A stretch of 64,000 bases of DNA from an uncultured archaeon. Its GTDB lineage: Archaea > Halobacteriota > Methanosarcinia > Methanosarcinales > Methanoperedenaceae. The notes below the pieces were generated by a model. That model made no database searches. It saw only the letters and a program-made list of their open reading frames with translations, and had not been told where the DNA came from. The stretch covers positions 1-64,000 of the forward strand of contig CABMIB010000066.1 of assembly GCA_902386135.1 (NCBI GenBank). Reading direction: 5' to 3'. Every line of letters begins with the position of its first letter. Position 1 is the stretch's first letter. Shown here piece after piece: positions 8,276-16,335 of the stretch. A program made the position numbers and the translations under genes.

Positions 8276-9202
8276 ATGAAGGTGGTTCTTTTCTTTATTC
8301 TTTTAATAGTATGTGCAGGAGTAGCGAAAGGAGAGACCATCATCACAGTTGAACTCCTCAAAAACGGAGATGCTGTATGGACTATGGAAAAGCGCTTGCC
8401 TCTCACAGGTCAGGCAGAAATTGAGGATTGGGAGGCATTCATAAATAGAGGACACGATGAAAAACAGTACCGAGGGGATATTGCGGAGTTCAAAGGCAGG
8501 ATAGCCTGGTTCATAAACTCAGCAAAAAACACCTCAAACCGCAGCATGGAAGCTGAAAAATTCAATATCTCATATGGCACTGCCAGGACTCTTGATGGTG
8601 CATTCAGCATAATCCGGTACGGTTTTGAATGGAAAAATTTTTCGCGCATCGAATCTTCAAATATTTTAATAGGCGATGCTTTTTCAGAAGGTATGATGCT
8701 TTCCTCGGATAATGTGCTAATCATAAAAATCCCCGAGGGTTATGAAGTCCGGAGCGCTTCACCTGATTTCAATAAACGCGATGGGGACATACTGGTCTGG
8801 GACGGCAGGACATTTCGCAGTTTTAACAGTGGTGAGCCTGCTCTTATCCTCTCACCCGCAGGTAAAGGTTCGGTTACATGGTCTATAATAATAGCTGTCA
8901 TGTTCGTTCTGGGGTCAGGTGCCTCAGTGGTAGTGTGGAGAAGAAGACGATCAATATCTGGGGATAAAAACGATTCTCCTTTAGCCGCAGATTCCAGGGT
9001 TGCAAGAGAGGATATCTGGGGTGAGGAAATGACAGAGCAGTACCTTATTAAATGCGGTGGACAGGCATACCAATCAGACATCGTCACGGAAAGCGGGCTC
9101 TCTAAATCCAAGATAAGCAGCGTTCTTTCAAACATGAAAAAAGAAGGACGGATTATAAAGATAAAAAAAGGCAAAGAAAACATCATACGATTAATAAAAT
9201 GA
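8276..9202 (+). CDS. Membrane-anchored winged-helix protein with an extracytoplasmic domain (paralogue 1)
   Basis: 308 residues. A signal peptide (about 1-19) is followed by an extracytoplasmic domain (20-200) with LLKNGDAVWTMEKRLPL and FEWKNFSR...NILIGDAFSEG, one transmembrane helix (about 204-222), a basic stop-transfer RRRRS, a linker, and a C-terminal winged helix (about 252-308: CGGQAYQSDIV...SGLSKSKIS). The architecture implies a one-component regulator that senses something outside and binds DNA while tethered to the membrane. It is closely similar to the product of 9467-10717, including nearly identical DNA-binding ends. The ligand is unknown. Confidence 0.75.
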   Translation: MKVVLFFILLIVCAGVAKGETIITVELLKNGDAVWTMEKRLPLTGQAEIEDWEAFINRGHDEKQYRGDIAEFKGRIAWFINSAKNTSNRSMEAEKFNISYGTARTLDGAFSIIRYGFEWKNFSRIESSNILIGDAFSEGMMLSSDNVLIIKIPEGYEVRSASPDFNKRDGDILVWDGRTFRSFNSGEPALILSPAGKGSVTWSIIIAVMFVLGSGASVVVWRRRRSISGDKNDSPLAADSRVAREDIWGEEMTEQYLIKCGGQAYQSDIVTESGLSKSKISSVLSNMKKEGRIIKIKKGKENIIRLIK

Positions 9203-9340
9203 CAAATAGTGTTTTATAAACGATTTTAAACTATAACAAATTTGTATACATATTAAAACCAGGAAAAACGTTAAAAATCGTAGCTATATTTATGTTTAGG
9301 AAAAATATAGTGTTCTATATGGTTGTGTTTCTCCTGGCGG

Positions 9341-9365
9341 GGCGCTGATGCCTCCTTACAGCGCC
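9341..9365 (+). terminator. GC-rich hairpin between the two membrane-regulator genes
   Basis: The 7-base arms ggcgctg (9341-9347) and cagcgcc (9359-9365) are perfectly complementary around an 11-base loop. They lie in the 264-base gap between the paralogous genes, which otherwise is AT-rich and holds only a 17-codon frame. No clear T-tract follows, so this may be a leader structure of the second gene rather than a terminator. A TATA-like 'ggttatataaaag' region follows at about 9420-9432. Confidence 0.35.
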
Positions 9366-9466
9366 TCCGGCATGGATACAAGGGCACAGCTTCGTCTCCA
9401 AATTTTTATAAAGTTTAAAGGTTATATAAAAGTACTTTAAAAATTTATCCGTAAATCTTATTACTG

Positions 9467-10717
9467 ATGACGTCGAGTCCTATGCTGATGACGAAGGCGG
9501 TACTTTTCCTAATTTTTTTGATGTTATGGGGACAGGTCGCCGCAGCACAGGTTGCTGACCAGACCGTGTTCACGATTGATATTCATGAAAATGGAGATGC
9601 TCTATGGACTGTCGAATGGCGCCTACCCCTCACTACGTCTGAAATAAACGAATGGGAAGGAGTGATAAAGAAAGGACAGAATATCTCAAGGTACCAGAAC
9701 CAGATTAAAGACAATCTGGATGGATTACTACGTTCTGCTCAAAATAGCTCAAATCGCTCCATGGAAATTCAAAAGCTTAATATTTCCTATGACACGGAAA
9801 GAACCCTATCAGGCGAAACTGGAATTATCGTGTACAGTTTTGAATGGAAAAATTTTTCACGCACATATTCAGGGAATATTTTAATAGGCGATACCTTTTC
9901 GGAAGGGAGCGCCTTTTCTTCGGATAATACACTTATCATCAAGATCCCATCAGGTTTTGAGGTGCAGAGCGTATCTCCCAAGTTTGATAAGCATGTGGAA
10001 AACAGCCTGATATGGAATGGTCAAAGTTTCGGTAAAGGAGAGCCGTTCCTTATACTCAGGCGTACTGTTGTTGGCCAGGACGCATCGACTTCTGCTTTGT
10101 CTACTACTACCATAGTGATCCCTATAGTTATCATGATATCCGGCACTTTACTTGTAGCCTGGAAATGGAGGCGCTCTCACAGCAAAAAAGATAGTGCGGT
10201 TTTAACGGACAGCGATGAGAATGAGGTGCCACGGACAGGGAATATCGAGGAAGACGCTGTCCGGACAAACGATAGCGGAATCGGCGCTGCAAGGATAGAT
10301 AGTGGTGATAATGCGACACAGACAGGTGGCATCGGTGCTGGAATCGTTCAGACGGACAAGGCCGGAGCTGAAACCGCTGTTCAAATAAATAGTATTGGAA
10401 TCGCCACTACTCAGGCAGACGATGCTGGAATTAATGCGACCCCGGCGAATAGTATCACAACAGAAGATGTCGAAAACGATATATCCCAGCCGCCGTTCTC
10501 CTACCAGCCAGAGGAGTTTTTAAGCGATGAGGAGATGATAGAGCGGTACCTGACAAAATGCGGCGGGCAGGCTTACCAATCCGATATAGTCAAGGATAGC
10601 GGACTCTCGAAGTCCAAGATAAGTATCGTTCTTGCAAAGATGAAAGAGGATGGGAAAGTAATCAAGATAAAGAAAGGCAAAGAGAATATCATACGTCTGG
10701 CGGTCAAAAAAGAATAA
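9467..10717 (+). CDS. Membrane-anchored winged-helix protein with an extracytoplasmic domain (paralogue 2)
   Basis: 416 residues with the same plan as the product of 8276-9202: signal peptide, extracytoplasmic domain (IHENGDALWTVEWRLPL; FEWKNFSR; NILIGDTFSEG), one transmembrane helix (about 208-224), and a C-terminal winged helix with SDIVKDSGLSKSKIS. It differs by about 100 extra residues between the membrane helix and the DNA-binding domain. These are made of degenerate repeats (GIGAARIDSGDNATQTGGIGAG and relatives) and form a longer cytoplasmic tether. Its stop shares one base with the ATG of the methyltransferase gene that follows, suggesting coupled translation. Confidence 0.75.
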   Translation: MTSSPMLMTKAVLFLIFLMLWGQVAAAQVADQTVFTIDIHENGDALWTVEWRLPLTTSEINEWEGVIKKGQNISRYQNQIKDNLDGLLRSAQNSSNRSMEIQKLNISYDTERTLSGETGIIVYSFEWKNFSRTYSGNILIGDTFSEGSAFSSDNTLIIKIPSGFEVQSVSPKFDKHVENSLIWNGQSFGKGEPFLILRRTVVGQDASTSALSTTTIVIPIVIMISGTLLVAWKWRRSHSKKDSAVLTDSDENEVPRTGNIEEDAVRTNDSGIGAARIDSGDNATQTGGIGAGIVQTDKAGAETAVQINSIGIATTQADDAGINATPANSITTEDVENDISQPPFSYQPEEFLSDEEMIERYLTKCGGQAYQSDIVKDSGLSKSKISIVLAKMKEDGKVIKIKKGKENIIRLAVKKE

Positions 10718-11517
10718 TGGACAAAATCGCTCTCTCAGTGAACCGGTTGTACGAGAAATTCCCGTACCCCTCTCTCCCCATCCGTACCGAGCACGACCTC
10801 ATAAGCAAGCTCCATGCCAACATCATGGGGAAGATCCTTGCCACTGCAGGGCTGGAGCCGGACTTGCTTTCGGGGAAAGAGATACTGGACGCAGGCTGCG
10901 GCACAGGGGAAAAGGCGTGCTATTTCTCATATTACGATGCACATGTGACGGCCATAGATTTGTGCCGTTCTTCGCTTCAAAAAGCTATGGGGCTTGCGGA
11001 AAGATTCCATTTGCAGGTTGAGTTCGGACACTGCGACCTCGCTGAGTTCAGAACAGAAAAAAGGTTTGACCACGTCTTTTGCCTTGGTGCGCTCCACCAC
11101 ACCAGGTACCCTTATAAGAACTTCGCAGCACTTGCAGACCTGTGCAAGCCGGGTGGGACGATAACCGTGGGGCTTTATAACAAATACGGGCGGCTGGCGC
11201 ACAGGGTAACCAGGATGTGGATAGGGCTGAGGGCTGGCAGTGATATCGACAAAAGGCTGGAATATGTTGAGAAGTCGATCTACAGGAGAAAATTGAGGAG
11301 CGTCCATGAGACGGCATATGTTGCCGATAAATACGTCAATCCCCATGAGAGCTATCATTCGGTGGGCGAGGTGCTGGGGTGGTTTGAGAAGAACGGGATT
11401 GCATATATCGGAGCGCATCCGCAAGTTGGGGAGGGAGGATTTTCAGCTTTTTTGACCCAGTTGAGGTGGATGGTCAAAGGGAGCGGTTTTTTTATAGTGT
11501 CGGGGAGGAAGAATTAA
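10717..11517 (+). CDS. SAM-dependent class I methyltransferase
   Basis: 266 residues. It begins with NRLYEKFPYPSLPIR, a motif found at the start of many methyltransferases acting on small molecules or tRNA-like substrates. The SAM-binding motif is ILDAGCGTGEKACYFS at about 58-73, with the acidic partner VTAIDLCRSSL. Motif IV is FDHVFCLGALHHTRYP. The C-terminal part (YHSVGEVLGWFEKNGI) resembles lipid or ubiquinone-type methyltransferases. The substrate cannot be deduced. It overlaps the preceding membrane-regulator gene by one base. Confidence 0.75.
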   Translation: MDKIALSVNRLYEKFPYPSLPIRTEHDLISKLHANIMGKILATAGLEPDLLSGKEILDAGCGTGEKACYFSYYDAHVTAIDLCRSSLQKAMGLAERFHLQVEFGHCDLAEFRTEKRFDHVFCLGALHHTRYPYKNFAALADLCKPGGTITVGLYNKYGRLAHRVTRMWIGLRAGSDIDKRLEYVEKSIYRRKLRSVHETAYVADKYVNPHESYHSVGEVLGWFEKNGIAYIGAHPQVGEGGFSAFLTQLRWMVKGSGFFIVSGRKN

Positions 11518-11532
11518 TGGTGGGATTCTTAA

Positions 11533-11835
11533 ATGGAACTCAGTGACAGGTTCAATCGTAGAACCACGCTTACCGAAGAACGGTGGAATCATATTATAGA
11601 GACGCATCCTGAGCTTAAAGAAATGTTAAAGGAACTGGAAGGAACCTTACAAGACCCCGAGTCAATCAAGAAAAGCGTATACAACGGGAATGTAGTATTG
11701 TTTTATAGGTATTATGAGCATATATACGAAGGAAAGTATATGTGCGTTGTTGTAAACTTAGATAATGAATCAATAGTCACCGCATATATTACCGACAGGA
11801 TAAAAAAAGGCGAGATCTTATGGAGAAAAAGCTGA
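11533..11835 (+). CDS. PBECR-fold nuclease-like protein (toxin-like)
   Basis: 100 residues matching the pattern of the PBECR/BECR-fold family seen in phage and archaeal toxin-like loci: TLTEERWNHIIETHPEL, DPESIKKSVYNGNVVLFYRYY, YMCVVVNLDNE and AYITDRIKKGEILW. The fold is that of RelE/colicin-type RNases. Its end overlaps the DUF2283 gene by 16 bases, a pairing seen repeatedly in archaea and cyanobacteria. Whether the pair is a true toxin-antitoxin module is inference. Confidence 0.6.
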   Translation: MELSDRFNRRTTLTEERWNHIIETHPELKEMLKELEGTLQDPESIKKSVYNGNVVLFYRYYEHIYEGKYMCVVVNLDNESIVTAYITDRIKKGEILWRKS

Positions 11836-12074
11836 AATTCTTTTTTGATAAAAAAGGGGATGTCTTAGATATCGCTATCGGCAAACCGAGAAAAGCCATC
11901 TCCAAGGAGATTGGCAATGATGTGGTCGTCCGAATCGACCCAAAAACAAAAGAGATATTGGGCTTTACCATTTTGAACTTTGAAAAGCGATTTGAACACA
12001 GGGATAAATCAGAAACGCTGCCGATAACTGCTATTTTTGAACAAGTTGGCGATGCCGCAGAGGCAGAGGGTTAA
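11820..12074 (+). CDS. DUF2283 family protein
   Basis: 84 residues with the DUF2283 pattern: FFDKKGDVLDIAIG at the start, AISKEIGNDVVVRIDPKTKEILGFTILNFEKRF in the middle. DUF2283 proteins are small beta-rich proteins usually encoded next to a PBECR- or RelE-like partner, here the gene at 11533. It may act as the antidote or as a binding partner. The 16-base overlap implies joint translation. Confidence 0.75.
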   Translation: MEKKLKFFFDKKGDVLDIAIGKPRKAISKEIGNDVVVRIDPKTKEILGFTILNFEKRFEHRDKSETLPITAIFEQVGDAAEAEG

Positions 12075-12094
12075 AAGAAAACCTTCGAATAAAC

Positions 12095-13357
12095 TTAAAA
12101 ATATTGCAGCATTGCAGCTTTTGCATCCTTGATGACCTTTTCTTCGTCTATAACTTTCACTTCATGATCTTCCATAAGTATCTCTCCGTTAACTATCGTT
12201 GTTCTCACATCACACCCCGAAGCGCCGTGAATGAGGGCTGAGATAAGGTTCGCAGACGCAAATTGAGGTTTTTTCAGATCAACAAGAATAATATCCGCCA
12301 GATACCCGGGCTTGAGCACACCTGCCTTTATGCCCAGTGCCTGTGCCCCGTTCACAGTCGCCATCCCAAGCACTGTGGATGCAGGCATCGCTTGCGGGTC
12401 TTTAAGCTTATGAAGATATGAGGCTGCTCTCATTTCTTTCCACATATCAAGGCTTCCGCCTGAGGCTGCGCTGTCTGTGCCGAGCGCTACGTTTATTCCT
12501 TTTTCAAGCATCTTCAGGACAGGTGCAACCCCGGTACCGAGTGCCATATTGCTTGACGGGCAGTGGACAACATTTACATTGTTATTCCTGAGGATATCAA
12601 TGTCTCCATCCGATAACCAGACACAGTGGGCAGCAAGAACGCCCTGCCCGAGCAAACCTATGCTGTCAAGGAAATTAACAGAACACATCCCGTAATTTTT
12701 TTTCATTAACCGAAGCTCATCTTCCGTCTCAAGGATATGAATGTGAATCCTGGAATTATCCCTCCCCGCGAGTTCTTTAACCCTTATCAGGAATTCCTTT
12801 GAGCATGAAATTGCAGAATGCGGCGCATACATTGTCGTGATTCTGCCTCCGGCTTTGCCATTCCATTTTTTGTTAAATCCTGCCCTGCTTTTTAATTTAG
12901 TGTCAGGCTCCTCATTGAGACCTTCTATCATTCCATACCCGAGGGCTGCCCTAATTCCTGTCTCCTCAACGACCCGGGCAACTTCATCCATGTGTATATA
13001 CATATCAGCAAAGGCTGTAGTGCCTGATTTTATCATCTCAAGCGCACCGAGGTATGCGCCAGCCCTTATGTCGGCAGGTGACAGTTTCATTTCTGCCTGC
13101 TGGATTTTTTTCATCCATTCCCCGTACGGGAGCCCGTCTGCATACCCACGGAAAAGTGTCATGGGGAGATGTGTATGGGCATTGATAAGACCCGGCATGA
13201 CAGCACAGCCTGTTGCATCGATTATTTTATCGGCTTTTTCATCTTTGTCTCTTCCTACGAAGGTTATCAAGCCATTATCCACGACTACCACTCCTTCATT
13301 GAGGATAGCGCCCTCCATAGTGAGAACGGTGCCGCCTTTGATCATGAGGTCTGCCAT
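12095..13357 (-). CDS. dadD: Amidohydrolase, 5'-deoxyadenosine / S-adenosylhomocysteine / methylthioadenosine deaminase type
   Basis: 420-residue metal-dependent deaminase. Metal ligands are visible in order: NAHTHLPM (about 59-66), the substrate-lid histidine in YAPHSAISCS, HIHILETE, AHCVWLSDGD and the catalytic aspartate in LGTDSAASGG. In methanogens this family deaminates 5'-deoxyadenosine released by radical SAM enzymes, and also SAH and MTA. That role fits a genome rich in radical SAM genes, four of which are in this window. Substrate preference is inferred from family knowledge. It is convergent with the DUF2283 gene. Confidence 0.85.
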   Translation of the reverse strand: MADLMIKGGTVLTMEGAILNEGVVVVDNGLITFVGRDKDEKADKIIDATGCAVMPGLINAHTHLPMTLFRGYADGLPYGEWMKKIQQAEMKLSPADIRAGAYLGALEMIKSGTTAFADMYIHMDEVARVVEETGIRAALGYGMIEGLNEEPDTKLKSRAGFNKKWNGKAGGRITTMYAPHSAISCSKEFLIRVKELAGRDNSRIHIHILETEDELRLMKKNYGMCSVNFLDSIGLLGQGVLAAHCVWLSDGDIDILRNNNVNVVHCPSSNMALGTGVAPVLKMLEKGINVALGTDSAASGGSLDMWKEMRAASYLHKLKDPQAMPASTVLGMATVNGAQALGIKAGVLKPGYLADIILVDLKKPQFASANLISALIHGASGCDVRTTIVNGEILMEDHEVKVIDEEKVIKDAKAAMLQYF

Positions 13358-13411
13358 GTGGTGTTATGTTGGCGGGCGGAATGAAATAAGTTTTCTAAAA
13401 TGCTGAGTAAA

Positions 13412-13442
13412 CTTTATATACTATGTTCGCATATGTACGAAC
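13412..13442 (-). promoter_or_regulatory. Putative TATA box and overlapping inverted repeat upstream of the deaminase gene
   Basis: On the minus strand the sequence tatataaag (13412-13420) resembles an archaeal TATA box about 55 bases before the deaminase ATG. Just upstream lies an imperfect palindrome, gttcgcatatgtacgaac (13425-13442), a plausible regulator site where the B-recognition element and nearby contacts would be. Confidence 0.4.
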
Positions 13443-13444
13443 TA

Positions 13445-13501
13445 ATAGTGGGCAGCAAAATACTTTTTTTACACCACCATAATCCCCAACCTGCCCACTA
13501 T
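13445..13501. repeat. 11-bp perfect inverted repeat in a gene-free stretch
   Basis: atagtgggcag (13445-13455) and ctgcccactat (13491-13501) are exact reverse complements separated by 35 bases. The motif 'ttacaccacc' occurs within the loop (13469-13478) and again near 13530. The surrounding gap (13358-13845) holds no convincing gene; its right half is AT-rich and contains a TATA-like 'ggtataaatat' at about 13814-13824, suited to the gene at 13846. The inverted repeat could be a small RNA hairpin or the scar of a mobile element. Confidence 0.5.
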
Positions 13502-13845
13502 CCTCCTTATTTTCCATACGAAACGAAGGTTACACCACCCGTATCCGGGCATACAGTTAAAAAGGTTTAATGTCTGATGTTATTTGATTCGAAGTAATTA
13601 GTATAACCGAATGGTGGCGAAGTGATTTTTCAGTTAATTTTTCATCATGGTGATAACAATAATTATTTATTTTTTCCAATAGAAATAAAGGGGTTGAATA
13701 ATAAAAGGCATAATAAATAGCTGTAGAGGCATAATCCAGAATATACAAGAAAATACTACAAAATTTTTATAGACGGAAAACCCACTTTAGTATCAGAATT
13801 TCGGTTAAGATAAGGTATAAATATCCATCGATACTGCTTGGTGCC

Positions 13846-14340
13846 ATGAGCGATTACTGGGATTTTCCCGAGCAGGATTACGAACTCTCGCTCCTGCAAT
13901 TTGCAAAAAAAGAATTGTCAGATATGGGCTATACAGTTCTCAGCGAAAAGGTGGAAGTATGCAGCGGCGCGGGAGCCATGACGCTGACAGCCATCCTTCA
14001 AAAAGAAGATGTGGCATTCGGTCTGTACATCCACGACGGTCCGAAGCAGCGAAAAACAAGGGGTCCGCCCATAATCTGGATGCTCCGGCTCCTGCCTGAA
14101 ATGAAGACGGCAGATGACCTCCGGAATTTCATATTAGCCCACCAGCACGATTTCAGCATCACTCTGGCGGCGGAAAACACTATATCGAAGGACAGGAAAG
14201 AGGCAAAACTGAAGAAGATATACACGTTCCTGTACAATTCAAAGATAAAAGACCTTTATGATAATGATCTCAGCAGCGCAGCAGATGTGCTGAGGGTGAG
14301 GCTGCGGAAAGAGGCTACTGAATTTCAAGCCTTATCCTGA
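13846..14340 (+). CDS. Conserved-looking soluble protein of unknown function
   Basis: 164 residues with alternating helices and strands (YELSLLQFAKKELSDMGYTVLSEKVEV...GAGAMTLTAILQKEDVAFGLYIH), then a helical C-terminus. There is no signal peptide, membrane segment or metal motif, and I do not recognise the family. A TATA-like 'tataaata' about 25-30 bases upstream of the ATG suggests a nearly leaderless transcript. Its last 26 bases overlap the end of the M23-like gene on the opposite strand. Confidence 0.6.
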   Translation: MSDYWDFPEQDYELSLLQFAKKELSDMGYTVLSEKVEVCSGAGAMTLTAILQKEDVAFGLYIHDGPKQRKTRGPPIIWMLRLLPEMKTADDLRNFILAHQHDFSITLAAENTISKDRKEAKLKKIYTFLYNSKIKDLYDNDLSSAADVLRVRLRKEATEFQALS

Positions 14341-15136
14341 CCATGTCGCCCACGGAAAATAGTTCATCGCCGTATTTTTTTGGCAGGACCTTGATACTGG
14401 GTTCGTAAAAAAACAAACAAAAGGCAACTCCTGCGCAATCTACCATTCTGCCTCCTGCTGTGACTTCAAGCGCCAGGACTTCAGGATGCGAATATCCCTG
14501 CGGCCTGACGATGCCAAAGAAACTGCTTTCCGTGCCCGAAGCGACATAACCGTCAAGGAATCCACCATCCATTGCAAAACCCCTGATGCCGCCGCAGGTA
14601 TCACAGGGCGCGGAAAGAAGCGCGTACCTCTTATTTAAATCCACAACGCTGCACTCAAGGTCTATTCTTTTTCGCGAAGAAAGCCTGCCCCATTTGATAT
14701 GCGGCACAAGGCCCAGGCAGTTCGAGGCGCGCAGGTAGTCGTCAGGCGGCCGCACTTCGACGTGCATAACAGGGTCGTTCCAGAAAATGAAATAACCATT
14801 TTGTATAAAAGTCCCGATTTTATCGCCCGCCGAGAGCTTCTCGCCTATCTTAACATCAGGTTTTATGTGGAGTATTTTAACGACATGCTCTTTCTGGCGC
14901 AGGGCTATAACATATTCCCTGGAATCCCGGTCTTTGAAGGGCGTGGGCGCATCGAAGCCGCGGCTATCGATCACTTCCCCGTCAACAGGCGAGAGAGCAT
15001 CGCTGCCAAAACTCCCGTAATAAATATCCACGGCGCTATGGGTCTTATGGGCCGCATAAGGGCTTTTAAGGAAGGAGAACCTTGAATTATCAGGCGCGAA
15101 TATATCAATCTCATTATGGCTTGCTATCTTTTTCAT
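14315..15136 (-). CDS. M23-peptidase-like protein with degenerate metal site
   Basis: 273 residues. The region from about 30 to 130 has the barrel-sandwich layout of M23/lysostaphin-type peptidases: HSAVDIYY (HxxxD-like first motif), LSPVDGEVIDSRGF, HVVKILHIKPDVKIGEKLSAGDKIG and PVMHVEVRP. The last is where HxH is expected, and only one histidine remains. There is no signal peptide, so a wall-cutting role is unlikely; archaea also lack murein. A C-terminal domain (about 160-273) is unrelated to M23. It is translationally coupled (4-base overlap) to the radical SAM gene just before it. Confidence 0.6.
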   Translation of the reverse strand: MKKIASHNEIDIFAPDNSRFSFLKSPYAAHKTHSAVDIYYGSFGSDALSPVDGEVIDSRGFDAPTPFKDRDSREYVIALRQKEHVVKILHIKPDVKIGEKLSAGDKIGTFIQNGYFIFWNDPVMHVEVRPPDDYLRASNCLGLVPHIKWGRLSSRKRIDLECSVVDLNKRYALLSAPCDTCGGIRGFAMDGGFLDGYVASGTESSFFGIVRPQGYSHPEVLALEVTAGGRMVDCAGVAFCLFFYEPSIKVLPKKYGDELFSVGDMVRIRLEIQ

Positions 15137-16083
15137 AAGGATACATTATACGAACAGCACATTTTCGGTATCTCAACGATATCCAGTCCAAGTTCCCCGC
15201 ATATTGTATAAGCTTTTCTTGAAGGCACTGCTATCCTGTCTATCCCGCCCAGGATCGCGTACATATCAAGCATCGAGCGGTACCTGCCCCCGGGACGCAC
15301 GCAGCTTAATGAAAGGGGTACATCGAACATTTCGCGCGCCTTAGTTATCACTTTTACAACATCTTCGATATCAGGCGGCGCTACTCCCTCCAGGGCAGTT
15401 CCTTTTGTGGGAATGAATACAACTATCACCACGACCTTGGGATTGAACTTTTTTACAAGCTCAAGCGCCCTGAACTCTCCTTTTAATTTGCCATTATGCA
15501 AGCCAACAATGATATGCGGTGCAAGTGCAATTCCGGCAGATGAAAGATAGTTCAGCGAATTTTCATAATCCTGCACGCAGGCATCGATGCCAAGTATGTC
15601 GTGTATGGTTTCATCATCGCCTAAAACATCAACAAGCGCCATGTCAAGATATTCAGAAAGCGCCCGTGCCTGTGAGCTGTTCACAATGCCCGTATGTGCG
15701 CTGATCCTGAGTCCCGTATCCCGCTTGAGCTTCCGGATGACATCTGCCTGCTCATATGTTGGTACGCTTCCATCGGCAGCGCTTCCCCCGCTCAGCAGTA
15801 TCCCTTGTGCGCCTCTATCTGCTAACTTTGAGGCTTCAAAAAACAATTTGCCATCAGAGCCGTCAAGCATGTGGCGCAGGTAATGTGAGTTGCAGTGCCT
15901 GCATTCAAGGGAGCAGCGAGTGCCTGTTAAGGATATCGGGGTAAAAGGCTCTTTGAAAAAAAAGATATCGCTTCCGGAGAGTTCAACTCGCCGCTCAAAA
16001 GATTTGAACATAGAGGCTTTCGTATCTGAGTCCGTCTCCAGTGCATCTATCATACTTTTAGCGCGGTGCAGGTCGTGATCCAT
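15133..16083 (-). CDS. Radical SAM protein, biotin-synthase-like (COG1856 type)
   Basis: 316 residues. The cluster motif CSLECRHCNSHYLRH lies near residues 58-72 after TPISLTGTR, followed by GILLSGGSAADGSVP, a barrel with DMALVDVLGDDE and IIVGLHNG, and late cysteines in MCCSYN that could bind a second cluster. The layout matches archaeal 'biotin-synthase homologues', a group that includes LipS-type lipoyl synthases. Whether this copy makes lipoate is a guess. It is followed by the M23-like, barrel-sandwich protein with ATGA overlap, so the two probably work together. Confidence 0.7.
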   Translation of the reverse strand: MDHDLHRAKSMIDALETDSDTKASMFKSFERRVELSGSDIFFFKEPFTPISLTGTRCSLECRHCNSHYLRHMLDGSDGKLFFEASKLADRGAQGILLSGGSAADGSVPTYEQADVIRKLKRDTGLRISAHTGIVNSSQARALSEYLDMALVDVLGDDETIHDILGIDACVQDYENSLNYLSSAGIALAPHIIVGLHNGKLKGEFRALELVKKFNPKVVVIVVFIPTKGTALEGVAPPDIEDVVKVITKAREMFDVPLSLSCVRPGGRYRSMLDMYAILGGIDRIAVPSRKAYTICGELGLDIVEIPKMCCSYNVSL

Positions 16084-16213
16084 GGATTTGTTTAAGAGGC
16101 TTTGCTGTATAAAGAGATTATCCAGTCATTTTTCATATGCGTTAGCTTTATGTAACATGAAATGCATTCAGGGGGAGACTGAATCATTATTTTATGATTC
16201 TGAATTAACCGTA

Positions 16214-16319
16214 GCAGGCACTCGCCTGCGGCGTATGGATTGAAAAATCCGAACGCAGTAAAGCCTCTATGAATGGTTCCATAACGGAATCGGTTTGCGT
16301 GAGTCGGACCTCGTAAGGT
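16214..16319 (+). promoter_or_regulatory. Structured leader of the rpl18e operon with alternative hairpins
   Basis: Four short stems lie in the 252-base gap before rpl18e: gcaggc/gcctgc (16214-16229), ggat/atcc (about 16237-16250), ggttcc/ggaatc (16275-16291) and gacct/aggtc (16307-16320). The 3' arm of the first overlaps ctgcg (16226-16230), which can instead pair with cgcag (16254-16258) and enclose the second stem, so two folds exclude each other. No tRNA fits here. A role in ribosomal-protein feedback or transcription attenuation is inference. Confidence 0.4.
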
Positions 16320-16335
16320 CTTACGGAGGAACAGG

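Noticed and set aside
16092-16335. A tRNA before rpl18e, as in several euryarchaea
   Set aside because: The hairpins do not make an acceptor stem, anticodon arm and T arm together; no TTCAAAT-type T loop is present.
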